From Candidatus Omnitrophota bacterium (GTDB lineage Bacteria > Omnitrophota > Gorgyraeia > 2-02-FULL-51-18), in assembly GCA_016196505.1 (NCBI GenBank), contig JACPXO010000119.1, positions 1-6,435 on the forward strand: DNA of 6,435 nt. The letters are read 5' to 3'. The position numbers and the translations under genes were made by a program. Position 1 is the first letter of the stretch. Each line of letters begins with the position of its first letter. A model generated the notes under the pieces. It did no database searches and was not told where the DNA came from. It saw only the letters and a program-made list of their open reading frames with translations. Positions 1 to 5,106 of this stretch are shown here, one piece after another.

Positions 1-225
1 CACAAACCCGCCTTTCAGCACGCTCGGATAGATCGCCACGGCCTTGCACTTGGCCAAAAGTTCTTCCGGAATGCTCTGGTCGGGAGCGCTCATCATCTTG
101 TCGACCGCCAGATGCGCTTCCCTCACCCGCTGATCGAGGAGATTCGCCTCGGCGCCCGCGACGACGCCTACGGAACACAAAAAGAAACCCGCTCCCGCCG
201 TCAGGCCCCAAAGGATTTTTTTCAT
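1..225 (-). CDS. SYLF-domain (Ysc84-like) lipid-binding protein, N-terminal part, cut by window edge
   Basis: The first 75 residues are visible and the rest lies beyond the left edge. Residues 1-25 look like a signal peptide: MKK, a hydrophobic core, then a likely cleavage after AGA (about residue 25). No good lipobox surrounds C17, so I predict a secreted or periplasmic protein rather than a lipoprotein. Residues 52-75 carry the hallmark start of the SYLF/Ysc84 domain, IPEELLAKCKAVAIYPSVLK followed by GGFV. Characterised SYLF proteins bind phosphoinositides or other lipids; the bacterial versions are mostly uncharacterised envelope proteins. The start is supported by GGAGG at 233-237, 7 nt upstream of the ATG. 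It lies 28 nt after the desaturase stop on the same strand, so it is probably the last visible gene of the ispG operon. Family call is confident; the physiological role is unknown. Confidence 0.85.
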   Translation of the reverse strand, partial: MKKILWGLTAGAGFFLCSVGVVAGAEANLLDQRVREAHLAVDKMMSAPDQSIPEELLAKCKAVAIYPSVLKGGFV

Positions 226-253
226 GCGAACGCCTCCACCCCCAAGGCCGGCC

Positions 254-1162
254 CTAAACTTCACCGACGGCTTTCTTCAACAAGAGACGAGAACGAACAT
301 CAAAATCGGCGACCGGCACCGTGACACGGTTCGCCGAGGTTCTGATCGGCAGATGGATATCCGACGCCAGGCCCAGCGCCCAAAGGAGCTGGATGGTCCG
401 GTAAGTCAGGTCTACCTCCCACCACCGCATCCCGTGGCGCGCCGAGCGCTGAAACGCGTGATGGTTGTTGTGCCACCCTTCCCCGAAACTCAAAAGCGCC
501 ACCCACCAGTTATTCCGTGACATTTCCTGGGTCTGGAAACTCCGGTAGCCCCAAATATGGGAGGCCGAATTCACAAACCACGTGCTGTGATAGACCAGGA
601 CCGAGCGAACGAACATCCCCCACACGAGGAACGGCCACCCCCCGAGAACGACCAAAACGCCCGCCAGCACCGCCGCGGGCAGCATGTGAAATTTGTCTAA
701 CCATACTAAAAAAGGGTCCTTGGCCATATCCGGCGTAAACCGCTTGCAGGAATCCGATTTCGCCAAAACATCTTCCCGGCCGAAAAGCCATGTGAAATGC
801 GCCCACAAAAAACCTTTCAAAGGACTGTGCGGGTCTTTATCCGTGTCCGAATAGGTGTGATGATACCGGTGCGCGGCCACCCACGAGATCGGCCCCGCCT
901 CGCCGGCAAGACATCCCATGACCGCGAGGAAATACTCCACAGGCCTTGAGGTCGTAAAACTGCGGTGCGTGAAATACCGGTGAAACCCGAGACAGATCCC
1001 GATACCCCCGGTGAGCCACCACAAAAAGACACACACCCCGAGCGCCTTCCAGCTAAAGGTAAAGATCCCCGCCAGTGCCCCGACATGCATGAAAACGATC
1101 CAGGCCAAAACGATCCAATCTTGGGGCATACTGAACCGCGAACGTCTTGAAGAATCTGTCAT
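254..1162 (-). CDS. Membrane fatty acid desaturase (acyl-CoA/acyl-lipid delta-9 type)
   Basis: A 302-residue integral membrane di-iron desaturase, a normal length for the DesC/OLE1-like family. It would introduce a cis double bond into acyl chains, using O2 and two electrons, usually from ferredoxin or cytochrome b5. All three histidine boxes are intact: HRYFTH at 61-66, HRYHH at 98-102 (followed by the typical DTDKDPHSP), and HNNHH at 231-235 within [11 protein letters not shown]. The extra conserved NSASHIWG segment is at 198-205. Hydrophobic stretches at about 16-36, 40-60 and 160-190 fit the usual four-helix topology. The start codon overlaps the ispG stop in an ATGA arrangement, and GGAGG lies 4 nt upstream, so translation is probably coupled to ispG. 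Regiospecificity (delta-9 or other) and the acyl carrier cannot be read from the sequence. Confidence 0.93.
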   Translation of the reverse strand: MTDSSRRSRFSMPQDWIVLAWIVFMHVGALAGIFTFSWKALGVCVFLWWLTGGIGICLGFHRYFTHRSFTTSRPVEYFLAVMGCLAGEAGPISWVAAHRYHHTYSDTDKDPHSPLKGFLWAHFTWLFGREDVLAKSDSCKRFTPDMAKDPFLVWLDKFHMLPAAVLAGVLVVLGGWPFLVWGMFVRSVLVYHSTWFVNSASHIWGYRSFQTQEMSRNNWWVALLSFGEGWHNNHHAFQRSARHGMRWWEVDLTYRTIQLLWALGLASDIHLPIRTSANRVTVPVADFDVRSRLLLKKAVGEV

Positions 1163-2283
1163 TTGACCTCCACCTGTATGAGCTGGTCCAGCTCATGTTT
1201 CAAAGCCGGTATCACTTCATGGTACTTAAAAGACCCGACCGCTTCCGATCTCCGCTTGAGCGTCACCGTATGCGGTCCGCACCAGAGCCCCAGGTCCGCA
1301 TCGTCGGTTTCTCCCGGGCCGTTCACGCGGCAACCCATCACCGCGATCGTGATCCTATGGTCTTTCGCGTAGCCGGTGACGCGCTTCACTTCCATCGCGA
1401 GCTTCACAAAATCCCCGTTCTCGACGCGCGAGCACGAAGGGCAGGAAATGATGTTGAGCCCCTTGCCGAAGTCGGGGACGGAGACGAACTTATTCTCCTG
1501 GATGTCTTTCAGAATCTCGCGGCCCCAGAAAATTTCCTGATGTTTCTCGGCGTTCGGAAGCGTCAGGGACACGCGCAGCGTGTCGCCTATTCCCAAAGGG
1601 ATCAGCTGTTCGAACGCCACCCGCGTTTTCGTGACCCCGTCCGGCAAAAGCCCCGCTTCGGTCACGCCGAGATGGACCGGAATGTCCGGACGCCTTTCCG
1701 AAAACGCCTTATTGCACTCCACCACTTGGTAAGGGTCGGAGTCTTTTAAACTCACGACGTAGTTCGTAAATTTCAGCTTGTCCAACAGTTCGCAATGCCA
1801 GGCCGCGCTTTCCACAATGGCGCGGACGTGATCGCCGCCAAAACGCTCTAGAAAATCCGGCGCGACGGAACCGCAGTTGACGCCGACACGCAAGGCGACC
1901 CCGTGTTTCTTCGCGATCCCCGCGATCCAAGCCACCTTCGCCTCGATGGATGTCTGCTTTTCCAAGTGATGCAGATGGCCGGGATTGTAACGGATCTTGT
2001 CGACGTGCGGCGCCACGTTTTCGGCGAGTGGAAAGTTTTCCTGCAAGTCCACCACGAGCCGCGCGTCGGTGGACTTCCGGATCTCGGCCAGCGCCCTCAC
2101 GTCCCCGGCATTGTCCACCGCGACACGGATAAGGTCGGCCCCGTGACTTTGGAGGGATCGGATCTGCTCCACGGTCGCGGTGACATCCCGGGTGTGCGTC
2201 GCGCACATGCTTTGGACGGCGATGGGAGCGCCGCCCCCTATCTCAAGATCCCTGATCTTGACTTTACGTGTTTTAGACCCCAT
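1159..2283 (-). CDS. ispG: 4-hydroxy-3-methylbut-2-enyl diphosphate synthase (IspG/GcpE)
   Basis: This 374-residue protein is the penultimate enzyme of the MEP pathway. It reductively opens MEcPP to HMBPP in the cytosol with electrons from ferredoxin or flavodoxin. The length matches the short bacterial form made of a TIM barrel plus a C-terminal cluster domain, without the plant/Chlamydia insert. The [4Fe-4S] ligands are visible: CPSC at 281-284 (C281, C284), C318 in [10 protein letters not shown], and E325 as the likely fourth ligand. Barrel motifs include the N-terminal PIAVQSM (20-26), VDLQENFP (78-85) and KIRYNPG (96-102). It starts 5 nt after the upstream small gene; a short AAGG at 2287-2290 overlaps that gene's stop codon and is only 3 nt from the ATG. 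Its stop overlaps the desaturase start by 4 nt, so both neighbours look co-transcribed with it. Confidence 0.97.
   Translation of the reverse strand: MGSKTRKVKIRDLEIGGGAPIAVQSMCATHTRDVTATVEQIRSLQSHGADLIRVAVDNAGDVRALAEIRKSTDARLVVDLQENFPLAENVAPHVDKIRYNPGHLHHLEKQTSIEAKVAWIAGIAKKHGVALRVGVNCGSVAPDFLERFGGDHVRAIVESAAWHCELLDKLKFTNYVVSLKDSDPYQVVECNKAFSERRPDIPVHLGVTEAGLLPDGVTKTRVAFEQLIPLGIGDTLRVSLTLPNAEKHQEIFWGREILKDIQENKFVSVPDFGKGLNIISCPSCSRVENGDFVKLAMEVKRVTGYAKDHRITIAVMGCRVNGPGETDDADLGLWCGPHTVTLKRRSEAVGSFKYHEVIPALKHELDQLIQVEVK
1167..1171 (-). promoter_or_regulatory. Ribosome binding site of the desaturase, inside ispG
   Basis: On the minus strand GGAGG (within GGTGGAGG) sits 4 nt before the desaturase ATG at 1162-1160. 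It lies wholly within the last codons of ispG. With the ATGA stop/start overlap this supports the chosen start and suggests translational coupling. Confidence 0.7.
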
Positions 2284-2288
2284 AAACC

Positions 2289-2558
2289 TTAAGACGCTTG
2301 AGAGCTAGACCCCGAGGGAGCGTTCTGCATAGGACAATTGGCCTTGGCCATCATGGCACAGTTTGCTTTCCCCATCTTGGCGTACTGCCCCTTGGTGGCA
2401 CAACGCGAAATCCCGCAAATGAACCCAAAAAGAGCCGCGACCATCACAAAAACCCCGACGATCTGGCCCAAAATTTTGAGCCCATCTTTTTCCCTGTAGG
2501 CATCCGTAAATACTTTGTAACCGAGCGCCAACGCGATCAAAGCCACAGCGGCGAACAT
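2289..2558 (-). CDS. Small membrane protein with Cys/Met-rich C-terminal tail, function unknown
   Basis: An 89-residue protein that I do not recognise. A short hydrophobic N-terminus (residues 1-14) is followed by a charged segment ([11 protein letters not shown], 18-28) and a strong membrane segment (about 29-50). The tail is polar and rich in Cys, Met and Lys: C48 and C53 at the membrane edge, then a near-repeat GKANCAMM (63-70) and AKANCPMQ (71-78) giving C67 and C75, then a Ser/Gln-rich end. The spaced Cys and Met could bind a metal or respond to redox state, but that is inference. It is likely a real gene: AAGGAG lies 6 nt upstream of the ATG, a promoter-like site precedes it, and only 5 nt separate it from ispG. 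It therefore appears to be the first gene of the ispG-desaturase-SYLF operon. Confidence 0.75.
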   Translation of the reverse strand: MFAAVALIALALGYKVFTDAYREKDGLKILGQIVGVFVMVAALFGFICGISRCATKGQYAKMGKANCAMMAKANCPMQNAPSGSSSQAS

Positions 2559-2602
2559 AGCTTCTCCTTGTTTTAACTAAATCTTCTGTCCTTCTTGCTC
2601 TA

Positions 2603-2633
2603 AGTATACCCTAAAAGCCGGCATATTGGCCAA
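2603..2633 (-). promoter_or_regulatory. Candidate sigma-70-type promoter of the ispG operon
   Basis: On the minus strand a good -10, TATACT (2608-2603), is preceded by a 4/6 match to the -35 box, TTGGCC (2633-2628). The spacer is 19 nt, longer than the ideal 17. Transcription would begin near 2596 and give a leader of roughly 38 nt before the small membrane protein. The site lies between tRNA-Phe and the operon, so the operon need not depend on tRNA read-through. Seen by eye only. Confidence 0.5.
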
Positions 2634-2674
2634 CAAAATGGGTTGGAATTACGGCGGAGAACTAGCGAATAAAA

Positions 2675-2749
2675 TGGTGCCGAGGGGCAGAATCGAACTG
2701 CCCACGCCTGCCTTTTCAGGGCAGCGCTCTACCACTGAGCTACCTCGGC
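2675..2749 (-). tRNA. tRNA-Phe (anticodon GAA)
   Basis: A complete 75-nt cloverleaf can be folded on the minus strand. The acceptor stem is GCCGAGG/CCTCGGC, the D arm is GCTC-AGTGGTA-GAGC, the anticodon arm is CTGCC-CTGAAAA-GGCAG, the variable loop is GCGTG and the T arm is GGCAG-TTCGATT-CTGCC. All stems pair perfectly. The anticodon GAA is at 2717-2715. The discriminator A and the CCA end are encoded (CCA at 2677-2675). It stands alone between two protein operons on the same strand. A 12-bp copy of its 5' end lies 163 bp upstream (see 2901-2912). Confidence 0.97.
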
Positions 2750-2779
2750 GAAAAACTTGTTAAAACTACACGACCACTG

Positions 2780-2842
2780 TCCGCCACCAAAACCTGCCTA
2801 CCGGCAGGCAGGCCTGCCTGCCGGTAGGCAGGCGTTGGCGGA
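2780..2842. repeat. Hairpin element with a perfect 40-bp palindrome
   Basis: The core at 2793-2832 is a perfect inverted repeat with no loop: half one is CCTGCCTACCGGCAGGCAGG (2793-2812) and half two is its exact reverse complement (2813-2832). Each half is itself almost self-complementary, differing from its own reverse complement at two positions, so the DNA could form one long hairpin or two small ones. An outer 7-bp stem, TCCGCCA (2780-2786) with TGGCGGA (2836-2842), encloses the core through a short asymmetric internal loop. No T run follows on either strand, so a classical intrinsic terminator is not supported. It looks like a REP- or MITE-like repeat element beside the tRNA gene. Confidence 0.85.
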
Positions 2843-2900
2843 TTCGTTCAGACAGCGACTTACGTCCGCTGGCGCTTCCGTAAGATCGCGTCTTCACGAA
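2843..2900. repeat. Second long imperfect hairpin, directly abutting the palindrome
   Basis: The arms at 2843-2864 and 2879-2900 are about 22 nt each with a 14-nt loop. Paired blocks are TTCGT/ACGAA at the base, AGAC/GTCT, GCGA/TCGC with a one-base offset, and CTTACG/CGTAAG at the tip (2859-2864 with 2879-2884). The stem contains a 2-nt mismatch and small bulges. It begins at the base next to the outer stem of the preceding hairpin, so the two structures fill 2780-2900 without a gap. Conserved pairing blocks with interruptions suggest an RNA-like or element-derived fold; no known RNA family was recognised. Confidence 0.6.
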
Positions 2901-2912
2901 AGCTACCTCGGC
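2901..2912 (-). repeat. 12-bp direct copy of the tRNA-Phe 5' end
   Basis: AGCTACCTCGGC at 2901-2912 exactly matches 2738-2749, which on the minus strand is the first 12 nt of the tRNA (GCCGAGGTAGCT). The copies have the same orientation and lie 163 bp apart. They bracket the two hairpins and a short spacer. It could be the stump of a former second tRNA copy, a duplication from element insertion, or an att-like footprint; chance is unlikely for 12 bp at this place but not excluded. Confidence 0.6.
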
Positions 2913-2944
2913 ACGAAAGTAATTTAAGAGTCAGATTCTAATCG

Positions 2945-2991
2945 CCGGGTACGGTTCTGTAAACTGTTTTTACCGTGGTAACCGTCTCCGG
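2945..2991 (-). terminator. Inverted repeat downstream of the ispH-arsC operon, possible terminator
   Basis: Arms CCGG-GT-ACGGTT (2945-2956) and AACCGT-CT-CCGG (2980-2991) can form a stem of about 12 positions with one mismatch and one G-U pair around a 23-nt AT-rich loop. It starts only 2 nt beyond the stop codon of the arsC-like gene, where an operon end is expected. No T run follows on the minus strand, so it may be a factor-dependent or RNA-stabilising hairpin rather than a canonical intrinsic terminator. Confidence 0.35.
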
Positions 2992-2993
2992 GT

Positions 2994-3344
2994 TTACAAA
3001 ATTTCTTTCAAACGCTCCGCGGGACGGGCCAAAATGGCCTTCGTTCCTTTTTCCACGATCGGCCGCTGGATAAGGTCCGGGTGTTTGGCCATGAGATCCA
3101 GGATCTCCTCTTCCGAAAGCGTTTTTTTCGCAAGCCCGAGTGTTTTGTAAATTTCCTCTTTCGTTCTCAAAAGTTCCTTGGCGGCAATGCCCATTTTTTT
3201 CAAAAGCTCTTTGAGCTTTGATTTCGGGATCGGATCCACATAGTAATTCACGGCGTCAAAATCCACGCCGGCGTCTTTTAAAGCCGCGTAAACCTGGCGG
3301 CAGGTCGTGCAGGTCGGTTTCTGATAAACGGTTACCTTCGGCAT
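2994..3344 (-). CDS. ArsC/Spx-family thioredoxin-fold protein (arsenate reductase-like)
   Basis: A 116-residue protein of the ArsC/Spx/YffB family, of usual length. The N-terminal strand VTVYQKPTCTTCRQV holds a CTTC motif (C12, C15) at the active-site position. Classical glutaredoxin-linked ArsC has one Cys there (CxxS), while CxxC is typical of Spx-like and some reductase members. The family-typical RPIV is at 94-97 and a second ARP at 106-108; the substrate-binding Arg of ArsC lies in the RPI motif. It follows ispH by 3 nt, with AAGGG in the end of ispH serving as ribosome binding site. No other arsenic genes are nearby, so a general thiol-redox role is as likely as arsenate reduction. Spx-type RNA polymerase regulation cannot be judged. 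Family is sure, function is not. Confidence 0.88.
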   Translation of the reverse strand: MPKVTVYQKPTCTTCRQVYAALKDAGVDFDAVNYYVDPIPKSKLKELLKKMGIAAKELLRTKEEIYKTLGLAKKTLSEEEILDLMAKHPDLIQRPIVEKGTKAILARPAERLKEIL

Positions 3345-3347
3345 CGG

Positions 3348-4520
3348 TCAGCCCTTCAGTTCGCGTAGTTTCTGAATGATCTCCACCAACGTCACATCGG
3401 GCGTAGACGCGCCGGACGTGATGCCGATGTGCTTCGCGTCGGACGGAAACCAGGATCTTTTCACCTCGATGTGGCCGTCCTGGGGGTTCCGGCTCTGTAT
3501 TTCCTGCTTCGATAAAATATCCCCCGCGCCCTCGATGTGATAAAAAGGCCTGTGCCCGTACGCGAGCTCCGCCAGGTGTGAGGTGTTGGAGCTGTTAAAT
3601 CCCCCCACGATGAGGATGAGATCAAGCGGTTTTTCCAAAAGATTCATGAGCGCGTCCTGCCTATCCTGGGTCGCGCCGCAGATCGTATCGAAGCTTTTAA
3701 ACCGCTCGAGGGTCGCCGGCTCGCCAAAACGGGTGATGAACGCCTTTCTTAGGAGGTCCTGGATCTCAAGGGATTCGCCTTTGAGCATCGTTGTCTGATT
3801 GGCCATGCCCATTTTGCAGGTGGCGGCGTCGAACGAAAAACCCTCAGGCGCCGAGCCCGGATATTTTGCCAGAAAAACTTTTTCGGCCATCTCCCCCCGG
3901 ATCACGGCCGCCAGTTCCAGGGCCTCCGCCTTGTTTTCGATCGCGAGATAACTCCCGCCTTCCTTCACGGCCTGGGAAAGCGTCGCGCGGGTCTCCTCGT
4001 GATTGCGCTTCCCGTGCATGACCGTGATGAACCCTTTTTTGGCGTACCCCTCGACGCGCTTCCATACATTGATGATGGCCCCGCAGGTCGAGTCGACGAT
4101 GGTGACCCCTTTCTCCTTCAGACTTAAAATATCCCTAAAATCCGTGCCAAAGGCGGAGACCACGACGACATCCGTGCTCTTTAACTCATCGCATACCAGA
4201 AGGTTATGACTATCCCGTTTAAGGTAAGAAACGCCCCTTTCGCGAAGCTTGCCGTTGATATAAGGGTTGTGGATCAGCTGGTCGGTGAGAAAGATCCGGC
4301 GTCCCTCAAAACGCTCGCAGGTCTCAAACACCATGTCGATGGCCTTGTCCACCCCGTAGCAAAAGCCGAAATGTTCCGGAAAATAGAACACCAGATCCCC
4401 AAAGTCCCACACCCCTCCCGTCTCCCGTATGCGGGAAATGGAGTAGGCCTCGTAGTTCTCATGGTGGTGCTTGAAACCCTCGCCAAACTCACTGAGTTTT
4501 TTGATCACCGGGGATGGCAT
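3348..4520 (-). CDS. ispH: 4-hydroxy-3-methylbut-2-enyl diphosphate reductase (IspH/LytB), long cyanobacterial/plant-type
   Basis: This enzyme makes IPP and DMAPP from HMBPP, the last MEP step, using a [4Fe-4S] cluster and ferredoxin- or flavodoxin-derived electrons. At 390 residues it is clearly longer than the E. coli type (about 316). The three cluster cysteines are C54 (FGFCYGV), C146 (DSTCG) and C281 (TICGATQDRQ). Substrate residues visible are H84 (IHNPYING), H174 and E176 (NHEET), the NQTT motif (241-244) and SSNTSHL (310-316), equivalent to SNSxN. The second E. coli active-site His (in SAHG) is replaced by F124 in SAFG, as I recall for plant and cyanobacterial enzymes. The N-terminus to about residue 45 is an extension. 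The start is uncertain: no clear Shine-Dalgarno precedes the ATG. The arsC-like gene follows after 3 nt. Confidence 0.96.
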   Translation of the reverse strand: MPSPVIKKLSEFGEGFKHHHENYEAYSISRIRETGGVWDFGDLVFYFPEHFGFCYGVDKAIDMVFETCERFEGRRIFLTDQLIHNPYINGKLRERGVSYLKRDSHNLLVCDELKSTDVVVVSAFGTDFRDILSLKEKGVTIVDSTCGAIINVWKRVEGYAKKGFITVMHGKRNHEETRATLSQAVKEGGSYLAIENKAEALELAAVIRGEMAEKVFLAKYPGSAPEGFSFDAATCKMGMANQTTMLKGESLEIQDLLRKAFITRFGEPATLERFKSFDTICGATQDRQDALMNLLEKPLDLILIVGGFNSSNTSHLAELAYGHRPFYHIEGAGDILSKQEIQSRNPQDGHIEVKRSWFPSDAKHIGITSGASTPDVTLVEIIQKLRELKG

Positions 4521-4527
4521 GCCAGCT

Positions 4528-4557
4528 ACTCTAACGCTTGACGGCGGCCGGTGTCTA
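4528..4557 (-). promoter_or_regulatory. Weak candidate promoter for ispH
   Basis: On the minus strand TAGACA (4557-4552, 5/6 match to TTGACA) and TAGAGT (4533-4528, 4/6 match to TATAAT) are separated by 18 nt. Initiation would fall at or next to the ispH ATG at 4520, implying a leaderless or nearly leaderless mRNA. That would agree with the missing Shine-Dalgarno. By-eye match only. Confidence 0.3.
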
Positions 4558-4575
4558 CTATTTTTTGGACGCTTG

Positions 4576-4584
4576 TGCTATACT
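4576..4584 (+). promoter_or_regulatory. Extended -10 promoter of the CBS-korA operon
   Basis: TGCTATACT matches the extended -10 pattern TGnTATAAT with a single mismatch. Transcription would start near 4591, giving a leader of about 18 nt that just contains the AGGGGG ribosome binding site. A -35 box at normal distance is not evident, which is tolerated for extended -10 promoters. The 8-bp palindrome AGAGCTCT (4586-4593) sits at the predicted start site and might be incidental. Confidence 0.55.
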
Positions 4585-4596
4585 GAGAGCTCTTTT

Positions 4597-4602
4597 AGGG
4601 GG
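4597..4602 (+). promoter_or_regulatory. Ribosome binding site fixing the start of the CBS protein
   Basis: AGGGGG lies 6 nt before the ATG at 4609. This decides against the in-frame upstream ATG at 4471, which would add 46 residues overlapping the divergent ispH gene and lies upstream of the promoter. Confidence 0.65.
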
Positions 4603-4608
4603 CCTTCC

Positions 4609-5088
4609 ATGCCTTTAAAAACCATCGAGGAAATACTCAAAGAAACCAAGATCCAGCAGATCCTCAGGCCGAAGTGCGTGAGCGCCCCTCCCGACATTGC
4701 GCTTAAAGAGGCCATCCAGATCATGCAAAATCAACAGTCCGGTTACCTCATGGTCACGGATAAGGATTGGCACGTGCTCGGGCTTTTCACCGAACGGGAC
4801 GTGCTGATGAAGGTACTCGGCAAAGGGGTGAGTTTGGACGAGCCCCTTAAAAAGTACATGAAAACCGACCTCATTGTCCTTTTGAAGTCCGATTCGGTGG
4901 GAGCGGCCGTCAAGGCGATGAAAGAATACAACGTGCGCCACGTGCCGCTCGTGGATGAGCAGGGCCGGATGACCGGGGTGCTTTCGGTGAGGACTATTGT
5001 CAATTTTATTTCGGAGCTTTTTCCCACCGAGGTGTTCAACCTCCCCCCAAAATCCGATCAGGTCTTCGACACAATGGAAGGCGGCTGA
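4609..5088 (+). CDS. Two-CBS-domain protein
   Basis: A 159-residue soluble protein consisting of a tandem CBS pair (Bateman module) with no attached catalytic domain. CBS1 covers about 16-75 and ends with the typical VLGLFTERDVLMKVL; CBS2 covers about 80-138 with the typical YNVRHVPLVDEQGRMTGVLSVR segment (written here in part). Such modules usually bind AMP, ATP or other adenosyl ligands and dimerise to regulate partner proteins. A short tail with NLPPKSDQ follows. The gene begins the plus-strand operon and lies 18 nt ahead of the KorA-type subunit, which suggests it modulates that enzyme or its pathway; this is inference from position. It is divergently transcribed from ispH across 88 nt. 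The domain call is strong, ligand and partner are unknown. Confidence 0.92.
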   Translation: MPLKTIEEILKETKIQQILRPKCVSAPPDIALKEAIQIMQNQQSGYLMVTDKDWHVLGLFTERDVLMKVLGKGVSLDEPLKKYMKTDLIVLLKSDSVGAAVKAMKEYNVRHVPLVDEQGRMTGVLSVRTIVNFISELFPTEVFNLPPKSDQVFDTMEGG

Positions 5089-5094
5089 TCCCAA

Positions 5095-5100
5095 AAAGGA
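5095..5100 (+). promoter_or_regulatory. Ribosome binding site supporting the GTG start of korA
   Basis: AAAGGA sits 6 nt before GTG at 5107. No ATG occurs in frame before the conserved FAGDSGDGM segment, so the GTG is the best start. Confidence 0.65.
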
Positions 5101-5106
5101 TCCACG

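Noticed and set aside
1..225. Lipoprotein signal (Cys at residue 17) in the SYLF protein
   Set aside because: The residues before the Cys (FFL) do not match a lipobox, and an ordinary cleavage site follows near residue 25.
1147..1749. Open reading frame of 200 codons on the plus strand
   Set aside because: Antisense to ispG, including its essential Cys motifs; Arg/His-rich with no recognisable domain.
2630..2646. Small hairpin CCAAC/GTTGG downstream of tRNA-Phe as a terminator
   Set aside because: The stem is only 5 bp, has no T run after it on the minus strand and overlaps the likely -35 region of the ispG operon.
2780..2900. CRISPR array
   Set aside because: The repeats are inverted rather than regularly spaced direct repeats, there are no spacers of constant length, and no cas genes are present.
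4565..4570. TTGGAC as the -35 box for the CBS-korA promoter
   Set aside because: It is only 8 nt from the TATACT -10, far too close; the extended -10 TG explains the promoter better.
4471..4608. In-frame upstream extension of the CBS protein from an ATG at 4471
   Set aside because: The extension overlaps the divergent ispH coding start, lies upstream of the extended -10 promoter, and has no CBS-family similarity; AGGGGG supports the ATG at 4609.
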